Shown here: positions 1 through 7,375 of the stretch, piece after piece | Position numbering within the stretch: the first letter of the stretch is position 1 | Layout: each line of letters opens with the position of its first letter | From: Isosphaeraceae bacterium | GTDB lineage: Bacteria; Planctomycetota; Planctomycetia; Isosphaerales; Isosphaeraceae | Length of the DNA stretch: 40,958 bases | Direction: 5' to 3' | NCBI GenBank assembly: GCA_031291845.1 | Contig: JARLIH010000079.1 | Span: forward strand, 1-40,958 | The notes under the pieces: generated by a model | Database searches by the model: none | Seen by the model: the letters and a program-made list of their open reading frames with translations, nothing else | What the model was told of the DNA's origin: nothing | Program-made: the position numbers and the translations under genes

Positions 1-195
1 CCGCTTGATACCAAAACAGGTAAAGGACCGCTGTATCTTGGGCACGAAGCCTCGGGCGTAGTAGCTGAGGTGGGTATGATTCCAGACAAAATGGGTCTGT
101 TTAAAGCGGGGGACAGAGTGGCTGTCAACCCGGTGCAGCAGTGCAATGCCTGCCCGGCGTGTATGCGCGGAGAATTTAACTCCTGTACGCATTCC
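1..195 (+). pseudogene. Fragment of a zinc-binding medium-chain (alcohol/polyol-type) dehydrogenase, both ends missing
   Basis: The reading frame is open from base 1. It carries the GHE motif (catalytic zinc region), a GDRVAVNP motif and a structural-zinc cysteine pattern CxxCxxCx7C (CNACPACMRGEFNSC), all typical of the GroES-like domain of medium-chain dehydrogenases. The N-terminus lies outside the window. The Rossmann domain that should follow never appears, because the frame passes directly into a glutamine amidotransferase. Hand-counted GC over 1-180 is about 55%, against about 72% for 211-270, and codon choice differs (AAA and ACA are used). Most likely this is foreign sequence joined by misassembly, less likely a gene truncated by real recombination. 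Which dehydrogenase it is cannot be told. Confidence 0.75.
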
Positions 196-510
196 GAGGT
201 GATCGGCGTCTACCTGCGCGAACGTCTCGAGGCCGGCGTCCCCCTGGCCGAGGCCATGGCGGAGTCGATCAGCGACCTCGACGGCGCGTTCAACTACCTC
301 GTGCTCTCGCCCGAAGGGCTGGGTGTCGTTCGTGACCGTTTCGGCTTCAAGCCGCTGGTCGCCGCCGAGACGGATGAGTTCGTCGCCATCGCCACCGAAG
401 AGATCGCCTTGCGGAAGGCCTTGCCGGGAAACTATCGGGTCACGGAGCCGCCGCCGGGCCGGGCCCTGTTCTACCCCTTGGCGGCTCAGGCGTGGTTTGA
501 AATGGTCTGA
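196..510 (+). CDS. GlxB/MgsA-type class II glutamine amidotransferase, C-terminal part only
   Basis: From about base 196 the frame reads as the C-terminal third of a class II (Ntn-type) glutamine amidotransferase of the GlxB kind. The segments EVIGVYLRE, DLDGAFNYLV and DRFGFKPLV are the conserved stretches around and after the glutamine-binding region. The N-terminal catalytic Cys is missing because the upstream half is replaced by dehydrogenase sequence. GlxC- and GlxD-like genes downstream support the call: in this family the three proteins correspond to the amidotransferase, GXGXG and FMN-synthase domains of glutamate synthase. The same set forms N-methylglutamate synthase (MgsABC) in methylamine users. 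The substrate here is unknown. The stop at 508-510 is 53 nt before the next start. Confidence 0.75.
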   Translation, partial: EVIGVYLRERLEAGVPLAEAMAESISDLDGAFNYLVLSPEGLGVVRDRFGFKPLVAAETDEFVAIATEEIALRKALPGNYRVTEPPPGRALFYPLAAQAWFEMV

Positions 511-563
511 TTGGTCCCCCCTCCTCCCCCTCCCCTGCCCTTTTGCGCCCGAGGACGACTCGC

Positions 564-1274
564 GTGTCCGAACTCTGCTCAGACGAAGCAACCATCGACT
601 GCGAAGGCCTCTCGGTCCGCGCGATCAACCAGGCGGTGCGCGCGGCAGTCTCGTCCGGCGCGGCCCACGTGGTGCTGCGCCGACCGTTGGCCCGGCACAA
701 TCTGGGCGTGGCGCTGCCGGCCGGCGTCCGTCTGACGATTGACGGCAGCGCCGGCTATTATGTGGCGGGGCTGAACGACGGGGCCACCGTCGAGGTCCAT
801 GGCAGCGCGGGCTGGGGGGCGGCCGAGAGCATGCGCGACGGCACGGTCGTGATCGACGGCGATGCGGGCAACGCGGTCGCTGCCTCGATCCGGGCGGGTA
901 CCGTCGTCGTGCGCGGGCACGCGTCGACGCGCGCGGGCATCGCCATGAAGGGGGGCGCTCTGCTCGTCGGCGGCGATGTCGGACCGATGGCCGCGTTCAT
1001 GATGCAAAAGGGGATACTGGTCGTCTGCGGCGACGCGGCCGACGGTGTGGCCGACAGCATGTACGCCGGCACCGTCTATGTCGGCGGCCGTGCGCCGTCG
1101 TTGGGCGCGGATGCCGTCGATGAGGAATTCAGCGCGGCCGACCGCGAACTCGTGTTCGGCCTTCTGGAACGCTGGAAGGTCCCTGCCCCCGCATCGTTCC
1201 GGAAGCTGGTCGCGGGTCGCAAGCTCTGGAACTTTCAGCGAGAAGATCTCCACTTGTGGAAGTCAGCGCTCTAA
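564..1274 (+). CDS. GlxC/MgsB-like protein, GXGXG (glutamate synthase alpha subunit C-terminal) domain
   Basis: A 236-aa protein dominated by repeating beta-helix turns with G-x-x-G spacing (for example GSAGWGAAES, GDAGNAVAAS, GGDVGPMAAF). This is the GXGXG domain of the glutamate synthase large subunit, occurring alone as in GlxC and MgsB. In glutamate synthase this domain is structural and helps position the ammonia channel between the glutaminase and the FMN site. The GTG start at 564 is preferred over an in-frame TTG at 543 because GAGGA lies 8 nt upstream. It sits between the GlxB remnant and the TPR/GlxD genes on the same strand, so an operon is likely. The substrate (glutamate or N-methylglutamate) cannot be told. 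Confidence 0.85.
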   Translation: MSELCSDEATIDCEGLSVRAINQAVRAAVSSGAAHVVLRRPLARHNLGVALPAGVRLTIDGSAGYYVAGLNDGATVEVHGSAGWGAAESMRDGTVVIDGDAGNAVAASIRAGTVVVRGHASTRAGIAMKGGALLVGGDVGPMAAFMMQKGILVVCGDAADGVADSMYAGTVYVGGRAPSLGADAVDEEFSAADRELVFGLLERWKVPAPASFRKLVAGRKLWNFQREDLHLWKSAL

Positions 1275-1324
1275 TCTCGGGGCCGTTTTGGGGCCGGTTT
1301 TGTCATCGATGAGGGATGGCCGCG

Positions 1325-2185
1325 ATGAACGGGTTCGGGTTCGGAGGTGTCGACGGCGGGCCCGTCCCGGAGGTCCTCGCCGCCCTGGGGGTCGTGGGGC
1401 TGTTGCTTGTTTTGCTGGCGATCGCCCTCCTTGCTTGGGCCGACCGGCAAAGACGCTGGCCGTCGCTCGTGCTCGGGATGCTAGGGATCGTCGCCGGTGA
1501 GTATGCCCTCAACGAAGTGCGGACACAGACCATTAACCACACTGCCGGTGAGGGACTAACGAATACCGTCAAGCGCTACCCGCCCGCGCTGCGCGACTGG
1601 ACCATTCCGGGCATGGCCGCGTTGCCCGCGCTGTTCGGAGTCGCCGCGGGAACTCTCTGGTCGTTCCGCAACCGTCGCCTGCACGAGGAAGTGCCCGAGC
1701 GCTACAAGGAGGGTGTGCAGCACTACTACCAACGAAATTACGAAGCCGCGCTGATCGACCTGACGGCGGCCCTGAAAATCGAGCCCCAGCGGGCTGACGT
1801 GCTTTGTATGCGAGGCGCGGTTTTCGCTCGCCTCGGCGCGTACGAAATGGCGATCGCCGACCTCGACCGCGCCCTGACTCACGCCCCGGGGCTGCTCGAC
1901 GCCTACCTCCACCGCGGCCGCGTCCGCGCCGCGCGGGGCGAATACGACCTCGCCCTCGCCGACTTCGACCGATTCCTCGACGTCCGGCATCACGATGCCG
2001 AGTGCCTTCTCGAACGCGGCCGGTGCCTGGAGCGGAAGGGACTCGTGCTGGAGGCCGTCGCCGTGTTTGAAAAGGTCCTGCGCCTGACGAACCACCCCGA
2101 CCTCGCATTTCCCGCGACCGAGCGCCTTCGGGCCCTCGGCGCGAACGGACCGGCCTGGCCCCAGGCCGCCCCGTCTACCCCTTGA
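1325..2185 (+). CDS. Membrane-anchored TPR protein inside the glutamate-synthase-like operon
   Basis: A 286-aa protein. About residues 15-40 and 95-118 are clearly hydrophobic, with a weaker hydrophobic stretch between, suggesting two or three membrane helices. From about residue 130 there are at least four tetratricopeptide-like repeats, recognisable as Y-x3-Y-x2-A-x2-D blocks (NYEAALIDLTAAL, AYEMAIADLDRAL, EYDLALADFDRFL). TPRs scaffold protein-protein contacts. The ATG at 1325 is chosen over the ATG at 1316 because GAGGG at 1311-1315 abuts the latter but sits 9 nt from the former. It lies 50 nt after GlxC and 27 nt before GlxD on the same strand, so it is probably co-transcribed. A role as membrane scaffold for the synthase is inference only. 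Confidence 0.8.
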   Translation: MNGFGFGGVDGGPVPEVLAALGVVGLLLVLLAIALLAWADRQRRWPSLVLGMLGIVAGEYALNEVRTQTINHTAGEGLTNTVKRYPPALRDWTIPGMAALPALFGVAAGTLWSFRNRRLHEEVPERYKEGVQHYYQRNYEAALIDLTAALKIEPQRADVLCMRGAVFARLGAYEMAIADLDRALTHAPGLLDAYLHRGRVRAARGEYDLALADFDRFLDVRHHDAECLLERGRCLERKGLVLEAVAVFEKVLRLTNHPDLAFPATERLRALGANGPAWPQAAPSTP

Positions 2186-2212
2186 CGCCTGCCTTCCGGA
2201 GCCCTTCCGAGC

Positions 2213-3589
2213 ATGTCCGACCCAGGATCGACCCCCGCCAGCACGCCCCCTGCCCCGACCGTCGCCGACCCATCGCCGCGCGAGCGGTCGGGCACGTTCA
2301 CTCCCGGCGTGATCGAAGATATTCAGATCAAGGCCGAGCTCGCGCGCTACCGCATCCGCGGCTTCGGCATCTTGCGCCCGCGCACCTGGGCCACGTTCGA
2401 TGACTTGACGTTCGTGCCCGGGACCCTCACCCGGATTCCGCTCGAAGGCTATCGCGAGCGCTGCGAGACGAAGACCGTGCTGGGCACGCGCTTCGCCAGG
2501 GAGCCCCTCGAGCTGGATATCCCGCTCATGGTGACCGGAATGAGTTTTGGCGCCCTCTCCAAGAACGCCAAGACCGCCCTGGCCCGAGGCGCGAACCGCG
2601 CGGGAACGTCGACGACGACCGGCGACGGGGGCATGCTCGACGTCGAACGGTCCGAGTCGCGCGTGCTCATCTACGAAGTCCTGCCCAGCCGGTACGGCAT
2701 CAACGTGCAGCACCTGCGGCAGGCCGACGCGATCGAGCTGACGATTGGCCAAGGGGCCAAGCCCGGCACCGGGGGCTTGCTCCTGGGCTCGAAGGTCTCG
2801 GAGGAGATCGCCCGCCTGCGCGACCTGCCACCGGGGGTCGATCAGCGCTCACCTTGCCGGCACCCCGACTTCCTCGGCCCCGACGATATGGTCATCAAGA
2901 TCGAGGAGCTGCGCGAGGCGACTGACTGGCGGGTGCCGATCTTCGTGAAGATGGGAGCCTCGCGCGTCTTCGACGACGTCCGCCTCGCGGCCAAGGCCGG
3001 GGCCGACGTCGTCGTCGTCGACGGGATGGAAGGGGGCACCGGCGCTTCGCCCGAACTGCTCCAGGAGCACACGGGCATCCCCACGCTTGCCGCCGTCTGC
3101 GAGGCCCGCGCCGCCCTGGAGGACATCGGGCTCTACGGCCAGGTCCAGATCGTCATCGCCGGCGGCCTCCGACACGGCTCCGACTGTGCGAAGGCCCTGG
3201 CGCTCGGCGCCGACGCCTGCTACCTCGGCACCGCGCTGTTGATCGCGCTGAACTGTAACAAGCCGATCTACGAAGAAGATTACCACGCCATCGGCGCTGC
3301 TCCCTACGCGTGCGATCATTGCCACGCGGGGCGCTGCCCCGTCGGCATCACCAGGCAGGACCCCGCGCTGACGGCGCGGCTCGAGATCGAGCCGGCCGCC
3401 GATCGCGTCGCCAACTTCTTCCACGCGCTGGCGAGCGAGATCCAGATCCTCGCCCGAGCCTGCGGGAAGAGCGACGTGCACCACCTCGAGCCGGAGGACT
3501 TGCGCGCCCTGACGCTTGAAGCGTCGATGATCGCCGGGGTGCCGCTTGCCGGCACGCGCCGTGTGTTCGGTGACGGGCCTGGGTGGTAG
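2213..3589 (+). CDS. GlxD/MgsC-like FMN-binding glutamate synthase domain protein
   Basis: A 458-aa FMN-binding TIM-barrel protein of the glutamate synthase (GltS, archaeal/GlxD type) family. Recognisable segments are MSFGALSKNAKTALARGA, the GQGAKPGTGG substrate/flavin loop, VVVDGMEGGTGASP, and the phosphate-binding GGLRHGSDCAKALALGAD. CDHCHAGRCPVGI (Cys367, Cys370, Cys375) is the expected iron-sulfur ligand cluster. It would take ammonia released by the GlxB partner to aminate a keto acid, or methylamine in the Mgs variant, reducing the imine at FMN. The ATG at 2213 has GGAG about 11 nt upstream. It is the last gene of the glx-like cluster; no glutamine synthetase-like or electron-donor gene is in view, but the upstream side is lost. 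Confidence 0.9.
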   Translation: MSDPGSTPASTPPAPTVADPSPRERSGTFTPGVIEDIQIKAELARYRIRGFGILRPRTWATFDDLTFVPGTLTRIPLEGYRERCETKTVLGTRFAREPLELDIPLMVTGMSFGALSKNAKTALARGANRAGTSTTTGDGGMLDVERSESRVLIYEVLPSRYGINVQHLRQADAIELTIGQGAKPGTGGLLLGSKVSEEIARLRDLPPGVDQRSPCRHPDFLGPDDMVIKIEELREATDWRVPIFVKMGASRVFDDVRLAAKAGADVVVVDGMEGGTGASPELLQEHTGIPTLAAVCEARAALEDIGLYGQVQIVIAGGLRHGSDCAKALALGADACYLGTALLIALNCNKPIYEEDYHAIGAAPYACDHCHAGRCPVGITRQDPALTARLEIEPAADRVANFFHALASEIQILARACGKSDVHHLEPEDLRALTLEASMIAGVPLAGTRRVFGDGPGW

Positions 3590-3634
3590 AACGACAGCGA
3601 CCGATTTGAGCTCCGCGCCCGAGGAACCAATGTC

Positions 3635-4198
3635 ATGGCCCCCGTCGCACTGATGACTGCCGAAGAATTCATGGGGCTCCCTGATGACGGAATCGAACGG
3701 GACCTGATTCGAGGCGAGTTGAGCGAATACCCGACGTCGACGCGCGGAGGACCGCACTGTCTGGCAATGGCGAACGTCAGCTTACAGCTTGGGCTCTGGA
3801 GACTGCAGCAACTCGTTCCTAGAGGACGAGTCTACGTGGGCGACATGCGAATCCGCATCCAGCGCGATCCGGACACGTTCGTCGGCGCCGATATCGCGTA
3901 CATCAGGCCCGAACAAGCCGCGCGTATTCCCCAAAGCGCGGCATTTCTGGACGAGTCGCCGGCATTGCTCGTCGAGGTGCTTTCACCTACGGACACGATC
4001 GAGCGGCTCGACGAGAAGCTCCGCGAGTCCATCGACGCGGGGGTGCCTCTTATCTTGCATGTCAATCCCTTCGACAAGACAGTACTCGCCTATCGTCCCG
4101 ACGCCCCACCGCAGCTCTTCCACACAGGCCAAGACCTGACCGCCGAGCCACAACTGCCCGGATTCCGCGTTCCGGTGGCGGACATTTTCGCTCTTTGA
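3635..4198 (+). CDS. Uma2-family (DUF820) restriction-endonuclease-fold protein
   Basis: A 187-aa member of the Uma2/DUF820 family, predicted PD-(D/E)XK nucleases that are abundant in cyanobacteria and planctomycetes. The N-terminal MTAEEFMGLPDDG, the central GADIAYI (Asp) and LLVEVLSPTD (Glu), and the following Lys in DEKLRE fit the nuclease core. The C-terminus (PGFRVPVADIF) is the usual family ending. The ATG at 3635 has GAGGA 9-10 nt upstream. It follows GlxD by 45 nt and could be read through, but such genes are scattered, often as many paralogues, and context gives no target. The cellular role of the family is not established. Confidence 0.85.
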   Translation: MAPVALMTAEEFMGLPDDGIERDLIRGELSEYPTSTRGGPHCLAMANVSLQLGLWRLQQLVPRGRVYVGDMRIRIQRDPDTFVGADIAYIRPEQAARIPQSAAFLDESPALLVEVLSPTDTIERLDEKLRESIDAGVPLILHVNPFDKTVLAYRPDAPPQLFHTGQDLTAEPQLPGFRVPVADIFAL

Positions 4199-4229
4199 CC
4201 GACATTGGCCGAGAAACCACGAATTCGTT

Positions 4230-5132
4230 TTACTCCCGTGCGGAGGCCTCGGTCACCATTCCCGGCCGCGCCGGCCAGTAGCGGCAAGCGACCCCTGCGA
4301 GCAGGAAAGCGCCGCCAACCAGGGTCGCCCTCGTCGGCCACTCGTGGATAACGAGCACGACCCAAATCGGATTGAGTACCGGCTCGAGGAGGGCGATCAA
4401 GCCCGCCTCCGGGGCCCCGATGTCGCGCAGGCCTCGGGCGAACAGGGCGTACGGGATGGCCATCTGGACGGCGCCGAAGGCAATGAGAATCGCGGTGTGC
4501 GTTGGGCTCGGGACGTGAATCCCGCCGCGCACCCCGGTGATCCATGCGCCGAGGACGAAGGCGCCTGTCAGGTTGCCGGCTGCGCTCAGCCAGAGCGGGT
4601 CGAGGCCGCGCAGCCCGCGCATCGCGACGGTGACGCCGGCATAGCCCAAACCGCTCGCCAGTCCGAGGAGGATTCCCTCCCACTCGTGAGGCCGGCCGGG
4701 GGAGCCGTAGCCGTAACCGACGATCGCCGCAATGCCGATGGTCGCGAGCGCGATTCCGGCAAGCGCGCGGCGGTCGGGCCGCTCGCCGAGGAGCCACGCG
4801 CTGAGCGGCACGGTCCAGAAGGTGGACGTGTATTGCAAGTAAATGGCGTTGGCGGCCGTCGTGAGCTTGACGGAGCCGAGGTAGGCGCCGGTCATCGCGC
4901 CGAAGATCAGGCCGAGCGGCACGAGCCCCCAACGGAACTGCCAATGCCGTCGCGGGACGAACGGCAAGAACACCAAGCCCGCGAAGAGTCCCCGATAAAA
5001 CGCGATCGTGAGCGAGTCGAGTGGGAGCCACTTCGTGATGACCCCGCTCAGGCTCCATAAGACCGCCGCCGCGAGCACGCAGCGCCGGCCGAAAACGGGA
5101 GACGGGGCCTGGGCCGGTCCGATTGTCGCCAC
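4230..5132 (-). CDS. EamA-family (DMT superfamily) transporter
   Basis: A 300-aa inner-membrane protein with about ten hydrophobic segments in two repeated halves, as in EamA/RhaT-type drug/metabolite transporters. Conserved pieces are AAVLWSLSGVITKW at the start of repeat one, YLQYTSTFWTVPLSAWLLGE at its end, and LLEPVLNPIWVVL in repeat two. The GTG start at 5132 is chosen because AAAGGA lies 8 nt upstream and the length matches the family. An upstream ATG at 5231 would add 33 polar residues without a clear ribosome site. It is convergent with Uma2 (31 nt between stops) and divergent from the RING gene. The substrate is unknown. Confidence 0.88.
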   Translation of the reverse strand: MATIGPAQAPSPVFGRRCVLAAAVLWSLSGVITKWLPLDSLTIAFYRGLFAGLVFLPFVPRRHWQFRWGLVPLGLIFGAMTGAYLGSVKLTTAANAIYLQYTSTFWTVPLSAWLLGERPDRRALAGIALATIGIAAIVGYGYGSPGRPHEWEGILLGLASGLGYAGVTVAMRGLRGLDPLWLSAAGNLTGAFVLGAWITGVRGGIHVPSPTHTAILIAFGAVQMAIPYALFARGLRDIGAPEAGLIALLEPVLNPIWVVLVIHEWPTRATLVGGAFLLAGVACRYWPARPGMVTEASARE

Positions 5133-5277
5133 GCGCGCTGTCCTTTCGCAAAGTCCGAGCGAGGGATCGTACTGCCTTGCCAGGCGGAGCGAAAGGCGGC
5201 TCTTCGTTGCCTTCTCGGGTCTGGCAGCCATAGACTGTTGAAGAGGGAGAACGCTCGCGGGGCAATGAGGCGCGAGG

Positions 5278-6111
5278 ATGGAAGCGATGGGGTGGGTTGT
5301 CCTGGGCGGCCTCGCCCTTTTGCTGTACCTGATCATCCGCCTGGGCGCGGCAGCCGGCTCGTGGCTGTCGGGCGCGCGGTTTCGCGCCTATCGGCAGTTG
5401 GCCGGCCAGTATCACGGCAAGTACGAGAGCAGAGGCCTCTCGGATCCGCCGACGGTCAGCTTCACACACAACGGTTCGACCGTGCGCGTGGGGTTGGCAC
5501 CCAACGTCCCGGGTCAGCACTTCGGCCCGCGCACGCGCGTCGTCGCGCGATTTCGGCAAGGCTTGCCGTTTCGCCTCGAACTGGCTCCGCTGGCCCGCCC
5601 CGCACCCTCGCAGCCCCCGAAAGGGACACGGCTGGTGCGGGTCGGCGACCAGGAATTCGACCGCGGCTATGTTGTGCAGGCCAACGACGCGGAAATGGCT
5701 CGGGAATTCCTGGCCCCCTCGGTGCGGTGGGCCATCGGCAACCTGGGCCGGGTTGCCCCGCCCGGGGGGATGCTCGTCTCGATCAACCCGGAGCGTTTGC
5801 TCGTGCAGATCGACCGTAACCTCGGCCAGCACGCAGACGCCCTGTCGTACGCCGTGCGCGAAGCCTTGATTGTTCACGACGGCCTGCAACAGGGGGTGGC
5901 TGCGCGCCTCACGCAAGGCATTGCGATCGTCGACGTCGGCAACGCCGAGCCGGAGGAAGGGCCGCCGACTTGCAAGGTGTGCGGCGATGCGATTACCGGC
6001 CCCGCGGTGCGCTGCGCGTCGTGCCAGACGCCGCACCACCGCGACTGCTGGGAGTTCGTGGGGGCGTGTTCGATCTACGGCTGCCAGAGCAAGCAGAACG
6101 TGCCAGGCTGA
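5278..6111 (+). CDS. Membrane-anchored prokaryotic RING-type zinc-finger protein, candidate E3 of the ubiquitin-like cassette
   Basis: A 277-aa protein. Residues about 5-28 form one hydrophobic helix, followed by a soluble middle region of unrecognised fold. The C-terminus (about 236-272) is a treble-clef/RING-like finger: CKVC, then RCASC, HHRDCW and ACSIYGC. That gives eight Cys/His ligands in the pattern CxxC-x10-CxxC-x4-HxxC-x7-C-x4-C, matching prokaryotic RING finger family 1. Such fingers have been linked to bacterial ubiquitin-like systems. It stands 157 nt upstream of the UBL-E2-E1 genes on the same strand, so an E3 or substrate-recruiting role at the membrane is a reasonable inference. 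ATG 5278 has GAGG 7 nt upstream; ATG 5287 is an alternative. Confidence 0.78.
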   Translation: MEAMGWVVLGGLALLLYLIIRLGAAAGSWLSGARFRAYRQLAGQYHGKYESRGLSDPPTVSFTHNGSTVRVGLAPNVPGQHFGPRTRVVARFRQGLPFRLELAPLARPAPSQPPKGTRLVRVGDQEFDRGYVVQANDAEMAREFLAPSVRWAIGNLGRVAPPGGMLVSINPERLLVQIDRNLGQHADALSYAVREALIVHDGLQQGVAARLTQGIAIVDVGNAEPEEGPPTCKVCGDAITGPAVRCASCQTPHHRDCWEFVGACSIYGCQSKQNVPG

Positions 6112-6268
6112 TCGGTGGCCGCCCGAATCATGCTCTTACCTATTTCGGCGCCGTGCTCGTATGGTTATCCTGACAGGTGCCGGTCTCGGGTAACTTCGAC
6201 GAATTTCGGGGTGGTCATTCAATAATCGCCCGCGGGCCGCGAATGGGATGCTGAGGAGGTATCCTGAC

Positions 6269-6568
6269 ATGTCTTACGGCGGAAATGCCGATCCCACGGG
6301 AATCCAGGTGACTTTTCTGGACCAGACGGGGGCGAAGTCGGTCAAGGCGGTCATCGCGTACAGCGTGCCGGTCAGCCGGATTCTCCCGAACATTATTACC
6401 AAGATGAGCCTCCCCGCCACCAGCCCGGACGGGCAGCCGATGAGCTACTCGCTCGACCACAAGGAGGGGGGCCGGCGGCTGATGGAGAGCCACACGCTGG
6501 TCGAGGCCGGGGTGCGCGACGGCGATCACCTGATCGTCTACCCCGAGGTCGTCGCCGGGTCGAACTGA
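6269..6568 (+). CDS. Small ubiquitin-like (beta-grasp) protein
   Basis: A 99-aa protein whose second half carries the signature of the ubiquitin-like fold: polar strand segments, then SHTLVEAGVRDGDHLIVYPE. That resembles the last turn and strand (xLxxxGVxDGDxLxL) of YukD/ubiquitin-type beta-grasp proteins. The C-terminus is ...EVVAGSN, with no Gly-Gly and only one glycine three residues from the end. ATG 6269 has an excellent GAGGAGGT 8 nt upstream. It is followed after 24 nt by the E2 gene, which overlaps the E1 gene, so UBL-E2-E1 form one tight operon. It is the likely modifier of the pathway, although the missing diglycine makes the chemistry of attachment uncertain. Confidence 0.78.
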   Translation: MSYGGNADPTGIQVTFLDQTGAKSVKAVIAYSVPVSRILPNIITKMSLPATSPDGQPMSYSLDHKEGGRRLMESHTLVEAGVRDGDHLIVYPEVVAGSN

Positions 6569-6592
6569 GCCGAAAAAAGGGACGTGCCGCGC

Positions 6593-7375
6593 ATGGCTAC
6601 CTACGAATCTCCGCGCATCCGGCGGCTTCGTTCCGACCTGGCCGCCCTCGAACGCCTTCGGGCCGAGAGCTCGGTGCTCAGGTTCCGGGTGCACAAGGGG
6701 GAGGGCCGTCTGCCGCCGCAGCACTACATCATCGAATTTCGGGGCAAGAGTCTCGCGCGCGAACGCGGCCCGGTGGGCTTGCGGGCCCACCACGAAGTCG
6801 AAATCAAGCTCGGCGCATCGTACCCGCGAACGATGCCCGAGCTCCGCTGGCTGACGCCCATCTATCACCCGAACATCTCCGAGATCGGCATGGTCTGTCT
6901 CGGCGGGTACGGTACGCACTGGGTCCCGAGCCTCAACCTGGACGAGCTTTGCGGGATGCTCTGGGACATGGCGCGTTACCACAATTACGACATCCGGAGT
7001 CCTTACAACCGCGAGGCTGCGCTCTGGGTCGCGAACCAGAAAAGCTACCTGTTCCCGCTCGACACCCGTCCGCTCCGGGATCTGCGCGCTGCGCTCGGGC
7101 GGGTCGAGGAGCCGACGGCCGAGAAACCCACGGCGGACACGAAAGCGCCTGAGCCGGCCACCCCGCCTGAGCCAGGATCCAAGGCCGCCAAGTACCGCGA
7201 GTTCGTTCGCAAGTTCGGGAACGACTTACACGCGGCCGTCCCGCCGGTCTGGGAGGCGGATCCGTCCGTACCGGCGCCCGCCGATGACCTGGTGATCATC
7301 GAAGAAGAAGTGACGCTGCACCGGCTGCCTGCGAGCCCCGGGCCGCCCACCGAGGAGATCGTCTTCCTTGACTGA
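6593..7375 (+). CDS. Bacterial E2 (UBC-fold) ubiquitin-conjugating-like enzyme
   Basis: A 260-aa protein with a full E2 core at about residues 5-150. It shows the YP-x3-MPELRWLTPI approach strand, the HPN motif (92-94) and, eight residues later, the predicted catalytic Cys102 in GMVCLGG. This is followed by W110-V-P and the L-x-L-x2-L-x2-ML helix, the same order as in eukaryotic E2 enzymes. E2s accept the modifier from E1 as a Cys thioester and pass it to a target lysine, often with a RING partner. A Pro/Glu/Ala-rich linker and an acidic tail extend about 110 residues beyond the UBC core. ATG 6593 is preferred over GTG 6584, which has the AGGGA site only 1 nt away. The stop overlaps the E1 start. 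Confidence 0.88.
   Translation: MATYESPRIRRLRSDLAALERLRAESSVLRFRVHKGEGRLPPQHYIIEFRGKSLARERGPVGLRAHHEVEIKLGASYPRTMPELRWLTPIYHPNISEIGMVCLGGYGTHWVPSLNLDELCGMLWDMARYHNYDIRSPYNREAALWVANQKSYLFPLDTRPLRDLRAALGRVEEPTAEKPTADTKAPEPATPPEPGSKAAKYREFVRKFGNDLHAAVPPVWEADPSVPAPADDLVIIEEEVTLHRLPASPGPPTEEIVFLD

Noticed and set aside
3635..4198. Uma2 gene as a defence or CRISPR-linked nuclease
   Set aside because: Uma2 genes are scattered through these genomes, and no restriction, toxin or CRISPR feature is near it.
4090..6039. A 649-codon open frame on the minus strand
   Set aside because: It runs antisense to, or in a different frame from, the EamA and RING genes and contains no recognisable motif; GC-rich third positions produce such frames.
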